Shown: positions 1 to 8,752, counted from the first letter of the stretch. The stretch is 64,000 nt of DNA from Defluviitaleaceae bacterium (GCA_009779755.1 WRDO01000010.1:1-64000); one strand, 5' to 3'. Numbers and translations are program-made. Notes: a model not told the origin generated them from the sequence alone.

Positions 1-960
1 GCGGGTGTTTCCGGCAGCGGCAAATCAAGCCTCATCGCCGATACGCTCGTACCGAAGTTGAAAGAGGTTTTGGCAAATAACGTCGTGGACGAATTCGGTT
101 ACAACAGCGAAGCGGAGGAAAATATCATTTTTTCCGAAGCAGCCATTACGGGGCATGAACATATCAAAAAATGCTTGATCATCGACCAAAAACCCATCGG
201 GCGTACGCGCACGTCGCGCCCGGCTACGTATACGGGTATCTTCGACAAGGTGCGCAAGCTCTTCGCCGACTCCCCCGAGGCGGCGGCGTGCGGGTACGAT
301 ATGGGCATGTTTTCCTTCAACGCCCAAGGCCAATGCCGAAAATGCAGGGGTGACGGCGTCATCCATTATCATGTGGGCTTCGGCAATTTCATCCACGTTG
401 ATTGCGAAGACTGCGGCGGCACGGGCTTTAACCCCGATGCCATGCGCATCAAGGTTGACGGAAAAAATATTAAAGACATCCTTGAAACAAGCGTTTCAAG
501 CGCGGTGAAATATTTTAAGGATAAAAGTAAAGCGGCTCACCGTATGTTGCAAACCCTCGACCGCGTGGGCTTGGGCTACATGACGCTGGGGCAAAAAACG
601 CCGACCATTTCCGGCGGCGAAGCGCAACGCATCAAGCTGGCGAAGGAACTGGGGAAATCCGGCAGCGGCCGTAATAACCTGTATATCTTGGACGAGCCGA
701 CCACGGGGCTATCCTTTTCCGACGCAGAAAAGTTAATCGCCTTGATGCAGGAGCTGGTAGACAATGGCAACACCGTCATCGTCACCGAACATGACCCGAT
801 TGTGCTGGCTAATTGCGATTACATCATCGAAATGGGGCCCGGCGGCGGAAGCGACGGCGGGTATGTGCTGGCGACGGGTACGCCCGAAGAATTGCGTCGT
901 AATAAGGAATCCATCATCGGGCGGTTTTTGCAACCAACCCCAACGGGGGTGCGTATGTAA
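1..960 (+). CDS. uvrA: UvrA-family excinuclease ATPase, C-terminal half (5' end outside window)
   Basis: The reading frame is already open at base 1, so this is the 3' part of a longer gene. It carries the second ABC module of a UvrA-type protein: Walker A GVSGSGKSS at the very start, then a zinc module CRKC-x19-CEDC, the ABC signature ISGGEAQRIKLA and the Walker B/D-loop ILDEPTTGLSFSD. UvrA proteins scan DNA for bulky lesions and load UvrB. Departures from housekeeping UvrA (Ser where TGLHF is usual, and a non-standard sequence around the zinc module) make a UvrA2-like paralogue, of the kind found near drug-resistance genes, as likely as the repair enzyme. The next gene starts on the last base of the stop codon (TAATG), so the two are probably co-transcribed. 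The family is certain; the choice between UvrA and UvrA2 is not. Confidence 0.9.
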   Translation, partial: AGVSGSGKSSLIADTLVPKLKEVLANNVVDEFGYNSEAEENIIFSEAAITGHEHIKKCLIIDQKPIGRTRTSRPATYTGIFDKVRKLFADSPEAAACGYDMGMFSFNAQGQCRKCRGDGVIHYHVGFGNFIHVDCEDCGGTGFNPDAMRIKVDGKNIKDILETSVSSAVKYFKDKSKAAHRMLQTLDRVGLGYMTLGQKTPTISGGEAQRIKLAKELGKSGSGRNNLYILDEPTTGLSFSDAEKLIALMQELVDNGNTVIVTEHDPIVLANCDYIIEMGPGGGSDGGYVLATGTPEELRRNKESIIGRFLQPTPTGVRM

Positions 961-1943
961 TGAGTGGCGTAAACTTCACCTTTTTGTCACAATTGGATGA
1001 TTATATAAAGATGAAGCAGTACCGCTTGGTTAACGCGGTGGTCGTTTATGAAAGCGATGAACTTGTCTATAAACGGTACTATAATAAATTTAACGACGAT
1101 TCCGTAAACCATTTATGTTCCACTTGGAAGAGTATCCTTTCCCTTACGCTGGGGATTTGCTTGGATAAGGGGATTGTCAAGGACATCGACGAACCGATAA
1201 GCCGCTACCTTCCGCAATTCGCACAGAGCATCGACCCGCGGCACCGGTTGATTACGATCCGCCATTTGCTCACCATGTCGTCGGGCATCCACTTCGTGGG
1301 TGGGGTGCATTACCATTGCCCCATGCTTGAGCAGATGCGCCGTACCAAGGACTGGATCACGCACATCGCCGACGTGCAAATGACCGCAACGCCGGGTACA
1401 AGGTTCGTATATAAAGAGTGGGACGTAATCCTGCTTTCCGCGTTGATAGGAAAAGCGTGCGTCGGTTTGGCGTACAGCGTTGTATGGGAACACTTGTACA
1501 AGCCGCTGGGTATCGCCGGCGTGGAATGGCTGGCGCAAAATAAAGGAAACCTTAATTACAACGCCGACTTGGATAACGGGTTGCCCGAGGACGGCGGCGA
1601 CAAAATGACCGCACTCAACATGGCGAAAATCGGGCGGTTAATGCTCAACGGCGGCATGTGGGACGGGCAACGCATCGTATCGGAAGACTATATAAAGGAA
1701 TCCGTCATGCCGTCGAAAGCAAGTGCGGGATACGGTTTGTTATGGTGGCTCTCCGATAAAGGTTATCATGCGCGGGGCTTCGGCGGGCAGGAAATCAACG
1801 TCTACCCGGATAAAAACATCGTGGCGGTGGTACAAGCTACCGTCACGCCGTCAAGCAAATTTTATTCCGATATATGTGAAAACATCATTAGCACACACGA
1901 AACCTTTCCACATCAGGTTTCGCAACAAGGAGACACGTTATGA
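960..1943 (+). CDS. Serine hydrolase of the beta-lactamase / penicillin-binding (class C) family
   Basis: A 327-residue protein with the class C beta-lactamase fold pattern. The nucleophile motif S-T-W-K lies near residue 53. YKE near residue 158 sits where Y-x-N is expected, and a C-terminal HARGFGG takes the place of the KTG/HxG triad strand. No signal peptide is visible, so it is probably cytoplasmic and more likely an esterase or peptidase than an antibiotic-degrading enzyme. The ATG shares a base with the uvrA stop, and its own stop overlaps the start of the ABC ATPase (ATGA), so it belongs to a tightly coupled operon. The substrate cannot be deduced. Confidence 0.88.
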   Translation: MSGVNFTFLSQLDDYIKMKQYRLVNAVVVYESDELVYKRYYNKFNDDSVNHLCSTWKSILSLTLGICLDKGIVKDIDEPISRYLPQFAQSIDPRHRLITIRHLLTMSSGIHFVGGVHYHCPMLEQMRRTKDWITHIADVQMTATPGTRFVYKEWDVILLSALIGKACVGLAYSVVWEHLYKPLGIAGVEWLAQNKGNLNYNADLDNGLPEDGGDKMTALNMAKIGRLMLNGGMWDGQRIVSEDYIKESVMPSKASAGYGLLWWLSDKGYHARGFGGQEINVYPDKNIVAVVQATVTPSSKFYSDICENIISTHETFPHQVSQQGDTL

Positions 1944-2635
1944 TCACCATGAAGAACGTTTCAAAGACCTTCGGCGACAAGCCCGTCCTAACGGACGTCA
2001 ACTTCCACGTAAAGCAAGGGGAAATCTTCGGCTTGCTAGGGCCGTCGGGCGCGGGCAAGACGACGATCATCAACATCCTCACCAAGCAAATCGAAGCCGA
2101 CAGCGGCGAAATAAATGTCGAAGCCGCGCCGAAGGAACTGGGGATCATGCTCGACACCGGTGGGCTGTACCCCCATTTGAACAGCTTGGAAAACCTGGAT
2201 TTGTACGCACGTATCTACGATTTGCCGAAAACTGTACCCATGGAAATCCTGCAAAAGGTCGGACTCGGGGACGACGCGAAGAAAGCCTCCAGCAAATTAT
2301 CCCGAGGCATGAACCAACGGTTGGCGTTGGCGCGGGCAATCCTCTACGCGCCGAAGCTGCTCTTTTTGGACGAACCCACCAGCGCGCTGGACCCCGGCAC
2401 TTCCAAGGGGATATGTAAATTATTGCGCAAACTTTGCGACGACGGCGCGACGATTTTCCTCACCACGCACAACATGGACGAGGCGTTAAAGCTCTGTGAC
2501 CGCGTGGCGCTTTTGCATGAGGGCAAGATCGTGGAGCAGGGCGAACCTGTTGCGTTGTGCGGCCAATACAATGCCCTGCGCACCGTGCCCGACCTCGAGG
2601 CCGTATTTTTGCAACTCACGGGGGTGGAATTATGA
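1940..2635 (+). CDS. ABC transporter ATP-binding protein
   Basis: A 231-residue ABC ATPase. Walker A GPSGAGKTT is at residues 34-42, the signature is LSRGMNQRLALARA, Walker B is LLFLDEPTSALD, and an H-loop follows in TTHNMDEA. The signature lacks the usual LSGGQ and resembles ABC-2 type drug or lipid exporters. The start overlaps the preceding stop and follows AAGGAGA. The partner permease starts inside its stop codon. The pair should form a homodimeric-type exporter in the plasma membrane; the substrate is unknown. Confidence 0.93.
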   Translation: MITMKNVSKTFGDKPVLTDVNFHVKQGEIFGLLGPSGAGKTTIINILTKQIEADSGEINVEAAPKELGIMLDTGGLYPHLNSLENLDLYARIYDLPKTVPMEILQKVGLGDDAKKASSKLSRGMNQRLALARAILYAPKLLFLDEPTSALDPGTSKGICKLLRKLCDDGATIFLTTHNMDEALKLCDRVALLHEGKIVEQGEPVALCGQYNALRTVPDLEAVFLQLTGVEL

Positions 2636-3384
2636 AAAACACGAAGGCGATTTTTATCAAGCAAATCCGCAGCTTGATCAAAAGCCCTGCCATGATCGGA
2701 CAGGGGATATTTTTTGCGGTGGTCGTGTTGGTGATGACCTTCCTCATGGGGCCGGAACGGGAATGTGACGTATGTATCCCCGCGTATGTATGCGAAACCT
2801 GTTTGCGGGAAAATCCCCTGCACAGCCTGCCGACCCCTACGATCGCCGGGTTATTTACCGTTATGTTCGTGGGGATGGCATTGATGAGTTCATCCTCGGG
2901 GTTGGTGCAGGAGGACAAAACCACCCACAACCTGCGTTTCATGACCATGGCGGGTATGAAGCCCTTCCAATATCTGGTGGGAACGGCATCGGCACTGTTT
3001 ATCATGACGATACCCATACTCTTTTTGTTTGCCATGGTAGGGCGTTATTTCGGCGGGGATACCTTATGGTTCTTAATAATCGCCACTTCGGGCGCGATCG
3101 TATCGATCCTTTTCGGCATCGCGATGGGTTTATCCAAAGCACCCGGATTGGCTTACCCGATCAGCATGATCATCGGGTTCGGTCCCATGTTTTCTTCCTT
3201 TAATGAAAATTTGGCGCGTTGGATGCATTTTACCTACACACAACAAATCAATTTGGGTATTTACCATTTAGGTAAAGGCGAAGGCGGCAACCTACCGCGT
3301 ATGTTTATGATCTTGGGCGTTTCAGCCGTCGTTATTTTACTGGCGTTCGTGTGGATGCACCGAAAGGGCGAGCTCCGATGGTAG
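2632..3384 (+). CDS. ABC-2 type transporter permease with a paired CxxC loop
   Basis: A 250-residue integral membrane protein with about six hydrophobic segments, the first near residues 19-37, as in ABC-2 permeases. The start chosen is the ATG overlapping the ATPase stop (ATGA), because in-frame starts further upstream would run through the ATPase. Between the first two membrane segments, around residues 44-56, are two CxxC pairs (CDVC and CETC, five residues apart). This is unusual for an ABC-2 permease and could bind zinc or form disulfides. The sirtuin start codon lies within the last codons of this gene. Confidence 0.88.
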   Translation: MKNTKAIFIKQIRSLIKSPAMIGQGIFFAVVVLVMTFLMGPERECDVCIPAYVCETCLRENPLHSLPTPTIAGLFTVMFVGMALMSSSSGLVQEDKTTHNLRFMTMAGMKPFQYLVGTASALFIMTIPILFLFAMVGRYFGGDTLWFLIIATSGAIVSILFGIAMGLSKAPGLAYPISMIIGFGPMFSSFNENLARWMHFTYTQQINLGIYHLGKGEGGNLPRMFMILGVSAVVILLAFVWMHRKGELRW

Positions 3385-4115
3385 ACGAGCTGCGGAAACT
3401 CGTCACGGAAAGCGATAACATCGTATTCTTCGGCGGAGCGGGTGTGTCCACCGAAAGCGGCATCCCCGACTTCCGCAGCCGCGACGGGTTGTACAACCAA
3501 CACTACGATTACCCGCCGGAAGTGATTCTTTCGCAGAGTTTCTTTATAGATAACCCGAAGGAGTTCTATCGTTTTTACAAGAATAAATTGATCAACGAAC
3601 AAGTAAAACCCAACGCGGCGCACGTTGCGCTGTCATATTTGGAAAATACAGGCAAATTAAAAGCCGTCATCACGCAGAATATTGACGGCCTGCACCAAAT
3701 GGCGGGGAGCGTAAACGTACTTGAACTGCACGGCTCGATCCACCGTAATTCCTGCATGGATTGCGCAAAGCCCTATGACATGGAAATCATAAAAACCGCC
3801 GAAATCCCCTACTGCGGATGCGGCGGTTTGATTAAACCCGACGTCGTGCTGTTTGAAGAGCAATTGGATAACCATGTATTGACGCAAGCGGTTAAATATA
3901 TTTCGCAAGCAGATATGCTGATAATCGGCGGTACATCCCTGTCCGTATACCCCGCCGCCGGACTGGTTGACTATTACACGGGGAACAAGCTCGTGATGAT
4001 CAACAACGGCGCGACACCGTATGACGGACGGGTAAATTTATTAATTCGCGACAGTATCGGCAAGGTTATGGGGTATCTATCAAATCCCTCATCGTATACA
4101 ATCCCGCCGATTTAA
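3378..4115 (+). CDS. Sir2-family NAD-dependent protein deacylase
   Basis: A 245-residue sirtuin. It shows the NAD-binding GAGVSTESGIPDFRS, TQNIDGLH, the catalytic His in LELHGS, two zinc-ligand pairs (CMDC and CGCG) and the closing GGTSLSVYPAAG. The motifs fit bacterial class U/III sirtuins (CobB/Sir2Tm type), which remove acyl groups from lysine using NAD. The start is the ATG at 3378, overlapping the permease stop, so it is translated as the last gene of the operon. Its 3' end overlaps the 3' end of dapB on the other strand by 50 bases. Confidence 0.93.
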   Translation: MVDELRKLVTESDNIVFFGGAGVSTESGIPDFRSRDGLYNQHYDYPPEVILSQSFFIDNPKEFYRFYKNKLINEQVKPNAAHVALSYLENTGKLKAVITQNIDGLHQMAGSVNVLELHGSIHRNSCMDCAKPYDMEIIKTAEIPYCGCGGLIKPDVVLFEEQLDNHVLTQAVKYISQADMLIIGGTSLSVYPAAGLVDYYTGNKLVMINNGATPYDGRVNLLIRDSIGKVMGYLSNPSSYTIPPI

Positions 4116-4851
4116 CCTGTATAAATCGGGCGGCCTTTAGCGCCCCCACGGCGAACACTTCTCTCGAATACGCAGCATGGGTTAGTTCTATAACCTCGTC
4201 ATGCCCCGCGAATACCACGGTATGCTCGCCCGTAATCGTGCCGCCGCGCAGGGCGTGCAGGCCGATTTCATTTCGTTCGCGTTTGGCCTTGTGCGGGCTG
4301 CGGTCGTTGACGTATTTCATCCCGCCGCCGAGGGTTTGGTTGGCGGCTTCGGCCAATACGTATGCCGTGCCGGAGGGCGCGTCGAGTTTTTGGTTGTGGT
4401 GGCGCTCGATGATTTCGATGTCGAAGCCGGCGTCGTAAAGGAGCTTGGCGGCTTTTTCCAGCAAGTGGGAAAGCAGGTTTATCCCCAAGGATAAATTGGC
4501 GGAGACGAGGACGGGGATTTTTTCTGACGCCTTTTTTATTTTCTCCGTTACGTCGTCGGGTAAAGCCGTGGTGCATAGAATCATGGGGATTCGTTTTTCT
4601 ACGCAATATTGCGTCGTTGCCAAAACCGCTTGTATTTCATGGGGCGACAAGCACACGATTACCACGTCCGCGAGGACGTTACATTCGCCGATTTCATTGA
4701 AAATCGGAAAATCGATTATATACGAACCCCCGCCCGTCAAAAACGTTTCATTCACACCCGCCGCAATTTCCGCTTCGCCGTTCTGCCCTGCCAGTTTACA
4801 TATCGCGGAGCCCAATCGGCCGAAGCATCCGCACACGATAATCTTTGTCAT
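4066..4851 (-). CDS. dapB: 4-hydroxy-tetrahydrodipicolinate reductase
   Basis: A 261-residue DapB of normal length. The N-terminal Rossmann motif is CGCFGRLG, a variant of GxxGRMG. The catalytic/substrate motif ERHHNQKLDAPSGTA is present, and a C-terminal tetramerisation region follows. It reduces the dapA product in the diaminopimelate/lysine pathway, supplying the peptidoglycan cross-link. The start overlaps the dapA stop (ATGA), so dapA-dapB is one operon. The last 50 bases overlap the sirtuin gene convergently. Confidence 0.95.
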   Translation of the reverse strand: MTKIIVCGCFGRLGSAICKLAGQNGEAEIAAGVNETFLTGGGSYIIDFPIFNEIGECNVLADVVIVCLSPHEIQAVLATTQYCVEKRIPMILCTTALPDDVTEKIKKASEKIPVLVSANLSLGINLLSHLLEKAAKLLYDAGFDIEIIERHHNQKLDAPSGTAYVLAEAANQTLGGGMKYVNDRSPHKAKRERNEIGLHALRGGTITGEHTVVFAGHDEVIELTHAAYSREVFAVGALKAARFIQVKSAGLYTMRDLIDTP

Positions 4852-5750
4852 ATTAATCCGTAGTCCTTCATGGCTTGCTGTAACTGCGCAGTCAGCGCGT
4901 CCTCGGGCGCGACCAGCGGCGCGCGTAATCCACCCATTTTGAAGCCCATCAGGTTTAACGCGGTTTTTATTACGATGGGGTTCACGTCGGTAAAAAGGCA
5001 GCGCACGATGGGCAGGATGCCGAGCTGGATTTTGCGGCTGCCTGCCACGTCCCCCGCGTGTAATTTTATTACCAAGTCATGCACCTGCGCGGGCGCGATA
5101 TTGGCAATCGTGGAGATTACGCCCTTACCGCCCAGCGAGAGTATCGGTACAATATAATCATCGTTGCCGGAATAAATATCGAGCGCGTCGCCGCAACGCT
5201 CGGCGATTTCCGCCACATGGCCGAAGTCGCCGGACGCTTCCTTCACGGCTGTGATGTTGGGTATCTTCGCCAGCTCCGCCATCGTTTTGGGCGTCATGTT
5301 CATGGCGGTGCGCGGGGGGATGTTGTACATAACGATCGGGACGTTTACGGCGGCGGCGATGCGCGTAAAATGCTCGATTAAACCGCGCTGGGAAGTCTTA
5401 TTATAATAAGGCGTGGTGTACATGAGGGCATCCGCGCCGGCTTTGGTTAATTCCCTGCCGATTTCCTCGCAGTACGCCGTGTTGTTGCCGCCCGCCCCGG
5501 CAATAACGGGAACGTTACGTCCTTGGGCTTCACCGTATTTTTTGGCGGCGCTGACCGCTGTACGCACCACTTCGATGTGCTCGTCCTTGGAAAGCGTTGA
5601 CAACTCGCCCGTTGTCCCGCAGGAAACGATCGCGTCCGTACCGTTTTCGATTTGGAATTTGATAAGTTTTTCATATTCTTCGGGATTAAACCGATTGCCG
5701 GCGTCGAAAGGCGTACAAACCGCCGCGCCGGAGCCGATGAAGATACTCAT
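4848..5750 (-). CDS. dapA: 4-hydroxy-tetrahydrodipicolinate synthase
   Basis: A 300-residue TIM-barrel of the DapA family: N-terminal GTTGELSTLS, the catalytic Tyr region in YNIPPRTAMNM and the Schiff-base Lys in AVKEASGD. It condenses pyruvate with aspartate semialdehyde, the first step specific to diaminopimelate/lysine synthesis. An AAAGGGGGA ribosome site precedes the ATG, and a near-consensus promoter lies about 50 bases upstream. It is followed directly by dapB. Confidence 0.95.
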   Translation of the reverse strand: MSIFIGSGAAVCTPFDAGNRFNPEEYEKLIKFQIENGTDAIVSCGTTGELSTLSKDEHIEVVRTAVSAAKKYGEAQGRNVPVIAGAGGNNTAYCEEIGRELTKAGADALMYTTPYYNKTSQRGLIEHFTRIAAAVNVPIVMYNIPPRTAMNMTPKTMAELAKIPNITAVKEASGDFGHVAEIAERCGDALDIYSGNDDYIVPILSLGGKGVISTIANIAPAQVHDLVIKLHAGDVAGSRKIQLGILPIVRCLFTDVNPIVIKTALNLMGFKMGGLRAPLVAPEDALTAQLQQAMKDYGLI

Positions 5751-5799
5751 GGGAGTCCCCCTTTATTTTATGGAATTGACATATTACATGAATACGGCG

Positions 5800-5828
5800 A
5801 TGATAGATAAAAGATACAAAAATGTCAA
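5800..5828 (-). promoter_or_regulatory. Sigma-A type promoter for dapA-dapB
   Basis: On the minus strand TTGACA (5828-5823) and TATCAT (5805-5800) are separated by exactly 17 bases, upstream of the dapA ribosome site. The -35 is perfect and the -10 has one mismatch. Confidence 0.75.
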
Positions 5829-5876
5829 ATTTTAACTTGTACCATAATTTGGGACAAGTTGCGGAAAGAGGCCGCC

Positions 5877-6662
5877 GTGGATTACATTGTTAACCATTAT
5901 ACGAACCGCGACGAACAAGCCCGCTTCGACCACAAGCACAATCTCGTCGAGTTCCTCACCACCATGCACTATATCGAAAAATACCTGACCCCCGGCGCCC
6001 GCGTACTGGAAGCCGGCGCGGGTACGGGACGCTACAGCCGCGCCATCGCCGATAAAGGCTATCAAGTAGAATCGGTTGAACTTGTACCGTATAACATCGA
6101 GGTGTTTAAGTCGTTACGCACATCCAAGCAAAACATTAATATTACGCAGGGCAACGCGCTGGATTTATACATGTTCGCGGACGATACCTTCGATATTACG
6201 CTGGTACTCGGCCCGCTGTACCACTTATACACGGAAGACGACAAACGGAAGTGCATCACCGAAGCCCTACGCGTGACGAAGCCCGGCGGCATCATCTTCG
6301 CGGCGTATGTCATCAGCGATTTAGCGCTTTTATATGACGGGATATTGCTTAACCGATGGGATACGTCAAACTATATGGCGTTGGGTAAAATCGACCCCCT
6401 AACCTTCACTTCCTCTAGTACGCCGGAGGATGTATTCGAGTTGGTGCGTAAGGAAGACATTGACCGCTTGATGGAACCTTTCGCGGTAAAGCGCCTGCAC
6501 TATGTCGCCACAACTTTAATCAGTCGCGCCGTACGCGATACGCTTAGCAGCATAGACGATAAAACGTTTGATATGTACATGCGCCACCATTTCGCCATAT
6601 GCGAACGCCCCGACATGGTGGGTATGACGAGCCACAGTTTGGATGTATTACGAAAAACTTGA
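5877..6662 (+). CDS. Class I SAM-dependent methyltransferase
   Basis: About 261 residues. Motif I is VLEAGAGTGRYSRAIA, the acidic motif II end is VESVELVP, and motif IV lies around TFDITLVLGPLYHL. This is the UbiE/Methyltransf_11 pattern. I prefer the GTG at 5877 because GGAAAGAGG lies five bases before it; an in-frame TTG at 5859 would give six more residues. The substrate is unknown. It is divergent from dapA. The -35 box of the next transcription unit overlaps its stop codon. Confidence 0.88.
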   Translation: MDYIVNHYTNRDEQARFDHKHNLVEFLTTMHYIEKYLTPGARVLEAGAGTGRYSRAIADKGYQVESVELVPYNIEVFKSLRTSKQNINITQGNALDLYMFADDTFDITLVLGPLYHLYTEDDKRKCITEALRVTKPGGIIFAAYVISDLALLYDGILLNRWDTSNYMALGKIDPLTFTSSSTPEDVFELVRKEDIDRLMEPFAVKRLHYVATTLISRAVRDTLSSIDDKTFDMYMRHHFAICERPDMVGMTSHSLDVLRKT

Positions 6663-6688
6663 CAAAAATAAAATCGTATACATACAAT
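6659..6688 (+). promoter_or_regulatory. Promoter of the JAB cassette
   Basis: TTGACA (6659-6664), an 18-base spacer and TACAAT (6683-6688) lie just upstream of the JAB gene. The -35 box overlaps the stop codon of the methyltransferase gene. This makes the following two genes an independent transcription unit. Confidence 0.7.
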
Positions 6689-6711
6689 GGCACAAAAGAG
6701 GGTGGTTTTCG

Positions 6712-7233
6712 ATGCTTGATGACAAAAAAATCCAAGAATTGTATAACCCTTTAATTTTAGGGGATGATTTAATAGATAAAATTATTGAGGCACATAAAAC
6801 TGTATTAAAAGTAGGGAAAACAAGTAATACCGAATATGCGATAACCATTTGTTGCGAAACAAACGCAACAAAAATCCATACCATTGGCAACCACAAAAGT
6901 GTAGCTTATTTGTGCGAACCCGATAAAAGTTATATTGTTATCCACAATCATCCAAACAATACGCCTTTTTCACCGCGCGACTTATTCAGTTTTTACAGCG
7001 GAATTCACCATAAGAGCTTAGGTGTACAATGTCACGACGGAACGGCATATATTATATCTAGGGGTACCCTTAACAACACCGCGATTTCATTCGATAAAAT
7101 AAGTGAAGTGTTCGATAGGGTACGTGATGCACCCGAGTATATAAATTTAACCCTGCGGGAAAAAAGGGAAATTGCCATTTTTTTGATAGCCCGAAGACAG
7201 GGTTGGGTGTTTTTGAAAGGAGCGTTGATCTAG
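6712..7233 (+). CDS. JAB/MPN (JAMM) domain putative metalloprotease
   Basis: A 173-residue protein with a clear JAMM zinc site: HNHP followed by SPRD, i.e. HxH-x6-S-x2-D. This spacing resembles phage-type JAB domains more than RadC, which has x7. The catalytic upstream Glu could be one of those in the N-terminal half. JAMM proteins cleave isopeptide or peptide bonds, as in deubiquitinase-like and phage or anti-phage enzymes. The start at 6712 follows AGAGGGTGG; upstream in-frame ATGs would overlap the methyltransferase and its promoter. The gene is clearly more AT-rich than its neighbours, which suggests transfer. A 67-residue gene starts right after its stop. The biological role is unknown. 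Confidence 0.82.
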   Translation: MLDDKKIQELYNPLILGDDLIDKIIEAHKTVLKVGKTSNTEYAITICCETNATKIHTIGNHKSVAYLCEPDKSYIVIHNHPNNTPFSPRDLFSFYSGIHHKSLGVQCHDGTAYIISRGTLNNTAISFDKISEVFDRVRDAPEYINLTLREKREIAIFLIARRQGWVFLKGALI

Positions 7234-7437
7234 ATGTCGGAAGACAGATTGGTTATCACGATTTTGGGCGGCGATGAAACAGACCAGCTTGAAGGCGAAT
7301 CTGATGCCGCTTACGAAAGAAGGATGGCGTACCTGCGGGAAAAGCGCCGCCGTACCATGACGCAAGAAGAAAAAGACAACGTAGACGAAATCATGAAAGA
7401 TATGGGTATCGTCGCCCATGAATTGGGTTATGCTTAA
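7234..7437 (+). CDS. Small acidic/helical protein paired with the JAB protein
   Basis: A 67-residue charged protein. A short N-terminal beta-like segment (DRLVITILGG) is followed by a long charged helix region (AAYERRMAYLREKRRR). Its ATG is adjacent to the JAB stop, with GAAAGGAGCG upstream, so translation is likely coupled. I do not recognise a family. It could be a binding partner, substrate or inhibitor of the JAB protein, but this rests only on adjacency. A terminator follows. Confidence 0.7.
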   Translation: MSEDRLVITILGGDETDQLEGESDAAYERRMAYLREKRRRTMTQEEKDNVDEIMKDMGIVAHELGYA

Positions 7438-7459
7438 AATACACGCTATTATATGACGC

Positions 7460-7494
7460 AAGTGCCGGGAGGAACGGTTTCTCGGCACTTTTTC
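7460..7494 (+). terminator. Rho-independent terminator after the JAB cassette
   Basis: AGTGCCG (7461-7467) pairs with CGGCACT (7483-7489) across a 15-base loop and is followed by a run of T. Confidence 0.8.
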
Positions 7495-7524
7495 GTTTAC
7501 ATATTTCAATAAACGGAGCGATGT

Positions 7525-8715
7525 ATGCAAATCCCTTCCCCTGTCCGGCACATCCTCACCACCCTCGAAGCCGCCGGGTTCGAAGCCTTTATCGTGGGCG
7601 GCTGCGTGCGCGATATGCTGCGCGGTATCGAGCCCAAGGATTGGGACGTTACGACCAATGCTTTGCCCCATCAAGTAAAATCCCTTTTCCCCCGTACCTT
7701 TGATACGGGGATTAAACACGGGACAATCACCGTTTTGCAAAACCGCCAACCCTTTGAGGTTACGACTTATCGCGTGGACGGCACTTATCTTGACGCTCGC
7801 CGCCCCGAATCGGTTACCTATACCGCTCACATCGAAGACGATCTGAGCCGCCGCGACTTTACCATGAACGCCATCGCGTATAATCCGGCATACGGCTTTG
7901 CCGATCCCTTCAACGGGCGGGAAGATATCGAGCAAAAAATCATCCGCTGCGTGGGCGACCCGGCGCACCGCTTCGGCGAGGACGCTTTGCGGATGTTGCG
8001 TGCCGTCCGTTTCGCGGGGACACTGGGCTTTACGATAGAAGCCGACACGTTAGACGCAATATCCGCGCAAAGAGAAAACCTAGCCCGAATCAGCGCGGAA
8101 CGTGTGCGAGAGGAGCTTACCTGCCTGTTGTGCGGCGCGTATCCGCAAGCGATTACTTTGTTGGAAACCACGGGTCTTATGCCGCATGTATTGCAAAGCC
8201 GCACATACGAAGGCGACCTCGCGGAAACGATACGGCAAGTCGAAAAATCCCCCGCCGACGAACATTTGCGTTTATCACTCTTCTTTTCCCGCTTTGAATT
8301 TGTTGAAAAGGTACTCCGCGCGCTCCGTTTTGATAATAAATCAATTCAAGCAATAAGACTTTATGTACGCCTGCTCCCCGTTCCCATTCCCGCCGACCGC
8401 TATACGATAAAAAAATATTTATATCAAATGCCCGCCGCGTACGCGCAATTGTTTTTCGAAAATTTGCTCACCCTGCAGGAAATAACCCAAGTATCCGATC
8501 CCGCGCACATAACACAGCTCCGCCAAATCTCCCGCAGCATTCACGAAAACGACGAATGTTATACCCTGCGCGGCCTCGCCGTTAACGGTAAGGACCTCGC
8601 CGCCCTCGGTATTCCCCCGGGCAAAGCGATGGGTGATACGCTCAAATCCCTGCTCGACGCCGTTATGCGCGATCCAACGATAAATAAAAAAGAAATCCTT
8701 CTATCACGAATCTAA
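7525..8715 (+). CDS. cca: CCA tRNA nucleotidyltransferase
   Basis: A 396-residue class II nucleotidyltransferase. The N-terminal GGCVRDML motif is followed by DWDVTT, which supplies the two metal-binding aspartates, then the RRDFTMNAIAY motif and the neck region DALRMLRAVRFA. It adds or repairs the 3' CCA of tRNAs; poly(A) polymerase is the related alternative. The ATG at 7525 lies behind AAACGGAGCG. It converges with lysS, with a hairpin between them. Confidence 0.93.
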   Translation: MQIPSPVRHILTTLEAAGFEAFIVGGCVRDMLRGIEPKDWDVTTNALPHQVKSLFPRTFDTGIKHGTITVLQNRQPFEVTTYRVDGTYLDARRPESVTYTAHIEDDLSRRDFTMNAIAYNPAYGFADPFNGREDIEQKIIRCVGDPAHRFGEDALRMLRAVRFAGTLGFTIEADTLDAISAQRENLARISAERVREELTCLLCGAYPQAITLLETTGLMPHVLQSRTYEGDLAETIRQVEKSPADEHLRLSLFFSRFEFVEKVLRALRFDNKSIQAIRLYVRLLPVPIPADRYTIKKYLYQMPAAYAQLFFENLLTLQEITQVSDPAHITQLRQISRSIHENDECYTLRGLAVNGKDLAALGIPPGKAMGDTLKSLLDAVMRDPTINKKEILLSRI

Positions 8716-8718
8716 AAA

Positions 8719-8752
8719 ATCCGCCGTCGGCATATTTCGCCATCGGCGGATT
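8719..8752 (-). terminator. Terminator between cca and lysS (T-tract for lysS)
   Basis: A hairpin of about 14 base pairs with one mismatch has arms AATCCGCCG and CGGCGGATT. Read on the minus strand it is followed by six T, so it should end greA-lysS transcripts. It may also act on cca transcripts, although the plus-strand T-run is poor. Confidence 0.75.
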
